DNA of 38,070 bases from Desulfatiglans sp. (GTDB taxonomy: Bacteria > Desulfobacterota > DSM-4660 > Desulfatiglandales > HGW-15), in contig JAAZBV010000054.1 in NCBI GenBank assembly GCA_012513605.1, forward strand, positions 1 through 38,070, read 5' to 3'. A program made the position numbers and the translations under genes. Positions 34,612-38,070 of the stretch are shown piece by piece (positions within the stretch are counted from its first letter, which is position 1; the number at the start of each line of letters is the position of its first letter). The notes under the pieces are model-generated. The model searched no databases. It was given only the letters and a program-made list of their open reading frames with translations, and was not told the origin of the DNA.

Positions 34612-35244
34612 ATGACCAGAATAATATCCTTTATTTTCATACTGTTATTAGGTTTTTGCCCACTCTCTTTAATAGCAATAGAGCCATCACCTGCACCCGG
34701 TAACGCCCCGGAATTCATCCCTGTTTCTAAAAAGCCCTGTTATATAGGGTGTGATTTCCAGTTCCAGTACTGTTACCATTACAATATTTTGAACATGAAT
34801 GATGCAATTAAGGTGAAGGAATGGAATGTATCAGAGGGCCTTGTGACCGGTAAGGCGGCAGCGGACATAAAGGCAATGTTGTTAATCAAGATGTGCTATC
34901 AGGTTTCATTGACCTCTGCCTTTCCTGTTGCTGAAAAAGAGATAGACCTCCAATCTGAATTTGAATTCAGCATAAAGGTAAACAGTGATGCAGGTGATAT
35001 GTGCATCAGTGATGAGGAAAGCACAATCAACTTTTCTACCCTTGAACTCAAGGGGGATATTAAAACCGAACCCATCCCCCTCATGCAGGAGCATCTGATT
35101 GGTAACATGTCAGCCATAATAAAGGATTCAGTAATAAAGGCAGTATACAGTTCTGTCTCAAAGGATAAAAAATTGAAAAACATCTATTGCGGTGAAGGGC
35201 CGACTGACACAGCAGAGAGCGATGCCCCATGCGGGTGCGAATAG
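34612..35244 (+). CDS. Small exported cysteine-rich protein of unknown function
   Basis: This 210-residue protein has a signal peptide (1 to about 22). The mature part contains eight cysteines, at 43, 47, 54, 95, 131, 193, 207 and 209, an even number that fits four disulfides; the first three form CxxxCx6C and the last two CxC. I recognise no family. A TGGAG ribosome site is present. It lies between the UGSC-like pair (past a terminator) and a convergent Tat-exported aldo/keto reductase, so it probably belongs to the same exported pathway. Confidence 0.65.
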   Translation: MTRIISFIFILLLGFCPLSLIAIEPSPAPGNAPEFIPVSKKPCYIGCDFQFQYCYHYNILNMNDAIKVKEWNVSEGLVTGKAAADIKAMLLIKMCYQVSLTSAFPVAEKEIDLQSEFEFSIKVNSDAGDMCISDEESTINFSTLELKGDIKTEPIPLMQEHLIGNMSAIIKDSVIKAVYSSVSKDKKLKNIYCGEGPTDTAESDAPCGCE

Positions 35245-35266
35245 ACTATCCTATTCGGGTTCAAGT

Positions 35267-36784
35267 TTATATACCCGCTAAAAGTATCTCCTCTGTCTTT
35301 GCAGTCCTTTCAGCTGCATCTACAGTTACCAGGCTGTAGGTATGTGAACTATTATCGTTAAGAATCTCTTCATGGATAAATGGTGCCCTTGTTACCTGTG
35401 ATTTATGGTTAACCTGCCCCACCTTAAGGTTATCCCGCCATATCTCATAACGAATAATTGGCTCATCTCCGGCATAGGCAGTCTGCCATGTTAGTTTAGC
35501 TACCCTTTTCCGGTCTCTGCTTTCCTGTACAACAGAAAAATCCCTTGGTGCGCTCAGCGCCTGTTTTTCCACCTGAAAAAAACCATTAGTCTTACCTTCT
35601 TTGACCGAAAGGGCAAGTTTTTCCACCTCTCTGCGATCAGTAATTGAATAGGCATCTGGTGCGATCTGGGCTGAAAGCAGGTTTTGTGTAAGCTGGCAGG
35701 CCTTTGGATCATTATCTATATGACCTGTACCAATAATGGCAGTATGGATACCAGGGGTTGTAAGTGAGTATTCAACCAGTTTCCTGCTGGGAAGCTTTCC
35801 TCCACCTACCCTGCGGACAACCATGTGAGGCCCCTGTGTCATAACAGCAGGTTTTTCATACATGGCGCCATCAGCAAAGACCTTCATTGCTATGATACCC
35901 ATGTTATTTGCCTGTGCCACAGGTATGATATTGTATTGCATATTGAAATAGTTTCTGTCATTGGCGTTTATGGCTACAAGCATGCCTTCCAAAACCTTCC
36001 TGGTGTCACGATGAATCATCTCCATCATAACCGCTGGGGATGCATGCCCGGAAAAACCTATATGACGAATAAGCCTTTCTTCATCCGGGTTCAGGCCGGT
36101 AAGGTTTGTTCCGTCACGTAAATCTATCAGTGTTGCAAGGGTGCCAATTGTCTCGGCCTTCTGATCCGTGTTTTCATAGCCTGCATATAATGCATTTATA
36201 TCCTCTATACTGGTAACAGCATGCATTAGCACCATATCCAGGTATGCACCCTTGGGGTAGGCACCCTTTCCATCACCAAAAACCTGTGACAACGTCCTTT
36301 TGATATCACTTACTGCATGGGTACCTGATCCATTGGTAAGATTATACATCACATCATTCTTCCACCCGCCCTTACCAAAACGCAGGCAGGTCTTGCTGGT
36401 TAAAAATATGGACCTGCGCAGCTTTTCATTATAGCCCGGTTTTTCGGGAATAAGGTCAAGAGAACGAAATGCCTTCCCATAATGGAGTTGACTATCGTCA
36501 TAAAAATTGGAGGTATCATAGTAATTTATGCCGGAGGCAAATGCCTTGAGGATAATCTTAACAGGGTCAACATCAGCAGGTGTCCACTGAAGTGATGCCT
36601 GCCCGCCCATGCCAAGGGTGGTTGCCTCAAAGTTAAGCCGCCCCATCGAACGCTTCATAAGGCTGGTAGCTGCCTGTGCTCTTTCAATATGAATAAAGGG
36701 ACCAATAGTCAATCCAGCAGCAGTGAGTGCTGTATTTTTAATGAACTGCCTGCGGGTATATTCCTTCTTATTAAAACCTTTCAT
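35267..36784 (-). CDS. Tat-exported aldo/keto reductase with C-terminal Fn3 domain
   Basis: The 505-residue protein starts with a twin-arginine signal (YTRRQFIKN, residues 9-17, cut near AQAA). The aldo/keto reductase barrel (about 45-400) keeps the tetrad Asp90 and Tyr95 (INYYDTSNFYDD), Lys131 (FLTSKT) and His188 (MVLMHAV). Residues about 413-500 form a fibronectin type III domain (APRDFSVVQ, KLTWQTAY, IIRYEIWRDN, HTYSLVTVDAA). NAD(P)H-dependent enzymes are rare outside the cytoplasm; the Tat signal fits export with bound cofactor. AAAGGAG precedes the ATG. The substrate is unknown. Confidence 0.85.
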   Translation of the reverse strand: MKGFNKKEYTRRQFIKNTALTAAGLTIGPFIHIERAQAATSLMKRSMGRLNFEATTLGMGGQASLQWTPADVDPVKIILKAFASGINYYDTSNFYDDSQLHYGKAFRSLDLIPEKPGYNEKLRRSIFLTSKTCLRFGKGGWKNDVMYNLTNGSGTHAVSDIKRTLSQVFGDGKGAYPKGAYLDMVLMHAVTSIEDINALYAGYENTDQKAETIGTLATLIDLRDGTNLTGLNPDEERLIRHIGFSGHASPAVMMEMIHRDTRKVLEGMLVAINANDRNYFNMQYNIIPVAQANNMGIIAMKVFADGAMYEKPAVMTQGPHMVVRRVGGGKLPSRKLVEYSLTTPGIHTAIIGTGHIDNDPKACQLTQNLLSAQIAPDAYSITDRREVEKLALSVKEGKTNGFFQVEKQALSAPRDFSVVQESRDRKRVAKLTWQTAYAGDEPIIRYEIWRDNLKVGQVNHKSQVTRAPFIHEEILNDNSSHTYSLVTVDAAERTAKTEEILLAGI

Positions 36785-36813
36785 GTTATTCTCCTTTTAC
36801 AAACCAGGGTAAA

Positions 36814-36842
36814 ACCATAGATAAAATAGGCGGCAAGGTCAA
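36814..36842 (-). promoter_or_regulatory. Candidate sigma-70 promoter for the aldo/keto reductase gene
   Basis: On the minus strand, TTGACC (36842-36837), 17 bp, TATGGT (36819-36814). The start would be near 36807, 23 nt upstream of the ATG at 36784. The remaining DNA up to 37037 is AT-rich with nothing further recognised. Confidence 0.35.
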
Positions 36843-37037
36843 GTTGAAACATATCATTGATATAATAATAACTGCACTGTAATTTATTTAAAAACAACCA
36901 GAATGTAATTTAATATACACCTAAATGTCTCCTTTTGTGAAACACAGCTTAAATGTATTTTTTTTAATTCACCGAGCAAAAAAAATAAAGCTATGTGTTT
37001 CCAACAGGTTACACATTTGGAAGCAATCCACTAATAT

Positions 37038-37052
37038 TGGAATACATATTGC
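37038..37052 (+). promoter_or_regulatory. Possible sigma-54 promoter upstream of the riboswitch
   Basis: TGGAAT, ACATA, TTGC followed by A keeps GG-N10-GC and a perfect -12 box, but the -24 box deviates at two positions. The start would be near 37064, about 27 nt before the riboswitch. Confidence 0.42.
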
Positions 37053-37090
37053 ATAAGCAACATACAGCTCGATAGTTTTTCGAGTAGCTT

Positions 37091-37177
37091 GATAATGGCA
37101 AACCGTTCGAAAGGGCGGGACGCAAAGCCATCGGCCTAAGTTCCTGATTCAGGGATACGGTTGCGAGGTTGCCGGGC
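37091..37177 (+). promoter_or_regulatory. c-di-GMP-I (GEMM-I) riboswitch
   Basis: The core contains GGCAAACC, a CCGTTC-GAAA-GGGCGG stem with the GAAA tetraloop, GACGCAAAGCC, the tetraloop receptor region GGCCTAAG and the closing GCGAGGTTGCC, the order of the Vibrio Vc2 aptamer. By alignment, the ligand-contacting G20, A47 and C92 correspond to G37097, A37124 and C37164; G at position 20 favours c-di-GMP over cGAMP. It lies 60 nt upstream of an Fn3/PKD surface protein gene. Confidence 0.93.
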
Positions 37178-37234
37178 AGACAGCACTTCCAAAAGTGCAT
37201 GGTCTCAGGCCAAGCAGGATTTTTTGGAGGTGCT
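37178..37234 (+). promoter_or_regulatory. Expression platform: alternative pairing that can mask the ribosome site
   Basis: AGCACTTCC (37182-37190) can pair fully, with one G-U, with GGAGGTGCT (37226-37234), which is the ribosome site. Alternatively GCACTT (37183-37188) pairs with AAGTGC (37193-37198) around CCAA, extended by AGAC/GTCT, which frees the ribosome site. A T6 run at 37220-37225 is too far from the hairpin for a typical terminator. Translational control is inferred. Confidence 0.6.
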
Positions 37235-37236
37235 TT

Positions 37237-38070
37237 ATGTTTTACAGGGATTTTTCCGGTTTTTTTAACCACAGTATTCGTGTATTTTTTTTCACAATTA
37301 TCTTAATAATCATTTCAGCAGCAACTGTCAGCGCACGTCAGGTAACACTTACCTGGGAACCTAACAGCGAGCCTGACCTCAGTCATTATATTGTCTACTG
37401 GGGTACCACATCTGGAAATTATACCTCCAACAGTGGAAATATAGGCATGGTAACAGAATATTCTGTTACAATACCTGACGAAGGCCAGTATTTTTTTGCA
37501 GTAACCGCGGTTGACGAAGCAGGTTTGGAGAGTGATTTCTCAAACGAGGTTTTTACAGAAGAGGGATCAGGATCAGGATCATTACCTCCTGTTGCTAATG
37601 CAGGCACTGACCAGACAAAGGCTGAAGGACAGGTTGTCACACTTAACGGCTCTGCATCTTCTGACCCGGATGGTTCTATTGTCTCATATAATTGGACACA
37701 GACCGGCGGTACGGCTGTTACACTTAGCAGCGCTACAACGGTTCAGCCCTCCTTTACAGCACCAAATGTCGGTCCATCAGGCGCAACACTTACTTTCAGT
37801 CTTACAGTAACAGACACCCAGGGCTTACAGAGCACCGATTCAGTTAATATTAATGTAACATGGGTTAATGCTGCCCCTACTGCTAATGCAGGCCCTGATC
37901 AGACTAAAGCAGAAGGTCTTGTTGTTACACTTAACGGTTCAGGCTCTTCTGACCCGGATGGTAGCACCCTTACATACCTCTGGACACAAACCGGCGGTAC
38001 GGCTGTTACACTTAGCAGCGCTACAACAGTTCAGCCCTCCTTTACAGCACCAAATGTCGGTCCATCAGGC
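37237..38070 (+). CDS. Exported Fn3/PKD-repeat surface protein, N-terminal part only
   Basis: The frame is open from ATG 37237 to the window end (278 codons, no stop). Residues 1 to about 33 form a signal peptide. A fibronectin type III domain follows (QVTLTWEPNSEPDLSHYIVY, QYFFAVTAVDEAGLES), then a GSGSGS linker and PKD-type repeats starting PPVANAGTDQTKAEG and APTANAGPDQTKAEG, with SSDPDGS and YNWTQTGG. The repeat period is 96 residues (288 bp). The ribosome site GGAGGTGCT is under the riboswitch. It is a candidate adhesin or matrix protein controlled by c-di-GMP. Confidence 0.88.
   Translation, partial: MFYRDFSGFFNHSIRVFFFTIILIIISAATVSARQVTLTWEPNSEPDLSHYIVYWGTTSGNYTSNSGNIGMVTEYSVTIPDEGQYFFAVTAVDEAGLESDFSNEVFTEEGSGSGSLPPVANAGTDQTKAEGQVVTLNGSASSDPDGSIVSYNWTQTGGTAVTLSSATTVQPSFTAPNVGPSGATLTFSLTVTDTQGLQSTDSVNINVTWVNAAPTANAGPDQTKAEGLVVTLNGSGSSDPDGSTLTYLWTQTGGTAVTLSSATTVQPSFTAPNVGPSG
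37702..38070 (+). repeat. Tandem 288-bp PKD-coding repeat, nearly identical DNA
   Basis: Bases 37702-37782 and 37990-38070 differ at a single position over 81 bases, while the repeat beginnings are more diverged. This suggests recent duplication or gene conversion. The array continues beyond the window. Confidence 0.85.

Noticed and set aside
37178-37225. Intrinsic terminator after the riboswitch
   Set aside because: The T6 run is separated from the hairpin by about 14 bases; ribosome-site masking explains the sequence better.
37587-38070. CRISPR or other spaced repeat array
   Set aside because: The repeats are in frame and encode PKD domains; no short repeat-spacer pattern was seen anywhere in the window.

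Overview
The window looks like a chromosomal segment of a low-to-moderate GC Desulfobacterota (former Deltaproteobacteria) bacterium. The evidence is the conserved gene order ffh-rpsP-khpA-rimM-trmD-(COG4752-type SPOUT methyltransferase)-rplS-rnhB-yraN-rsmI, an HPr/EI pair with no sugar permease next to it, several -24/-12 (sigma-54) promoter motifs in front of pilus genes, and a GEMM-I c-di-GMP riboswitch. This is inferred from gene content; no marker-gene phylogeny could be run.

Region 1 (1-10400) is a surface-appendage locus with two sets of minor type IV pilins. Set A, on the minus strand, runs FimT/GspH, PilW, PilV, PilX and then an exported Ig-like repeat protein cut by the window edge. 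Set B, also minus, runs PilW, PilV, PilX and a short PilY1; a second FimT-like gene converges on it. Perfect or near-perfect sigma-54 motifs precede set A, set B, the solitary FimT and a divergent TPR/thioredoxin-like exported protein. A PilZ-domain membrane protein sits between the sets. A 315-bp element with inverted ends resembling a MITE lies upstream of the solitary fimT and contains its candidate promoter.

Region 2 (10405-26560) is mostly housekeeping: a PilB/GspE-type ATPase, recN, a FlgT/CsgG-like lipoprotein, acylphosphatase, ligA, the SRP/ribosome/tRNA-modification operon, the PTS phosphorelay proteins HPr and EI, and smpB. Several genes overlap and use TTG or GTG starts. tmRNA (ssrA) follows smpB directly.

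Region 3 (27040-30170), downstream of ssrA, is accessory. It holds hicB followed by a hicA broken by one in-frame TAA, and a tripartite hipB-hipS-hipT toxin-antitoxin operon bracketed by a short direct repeat, separated by gene-free DNA.

Region 4 (30170-36790) is the least familiar part. A MarR-type regulator is divergent from two tandem 615-residue exported paralogues that resemble the UGSC (selenocysteine) family but lack Sec and Cys at the motif. One has a Sec-type signal and the other a twin-arginine signal. A small eight-cysteine exported protein and a Tat-exported aldo/keto reductase with a C-terminal Fn3 domain follow. A 12-bp palindrome, ATAGCATGCTAT, occurs both at the divergent promoter and just beyond marR, and is a good operator candidate.

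Region 5 (36790-38070) has a possible sigma-54 promoter, a c-di-GMP-I riboswitch, and an exported Fn3/PKD-repeat protein that runs off the window. The riboswitch is followed by a segment that can pair either with itself or with the ribosome binding site. With the PilZ protein and the pilus genes, this points to a c-di-GMP- and sigma-54-governed surface-attachment programme.
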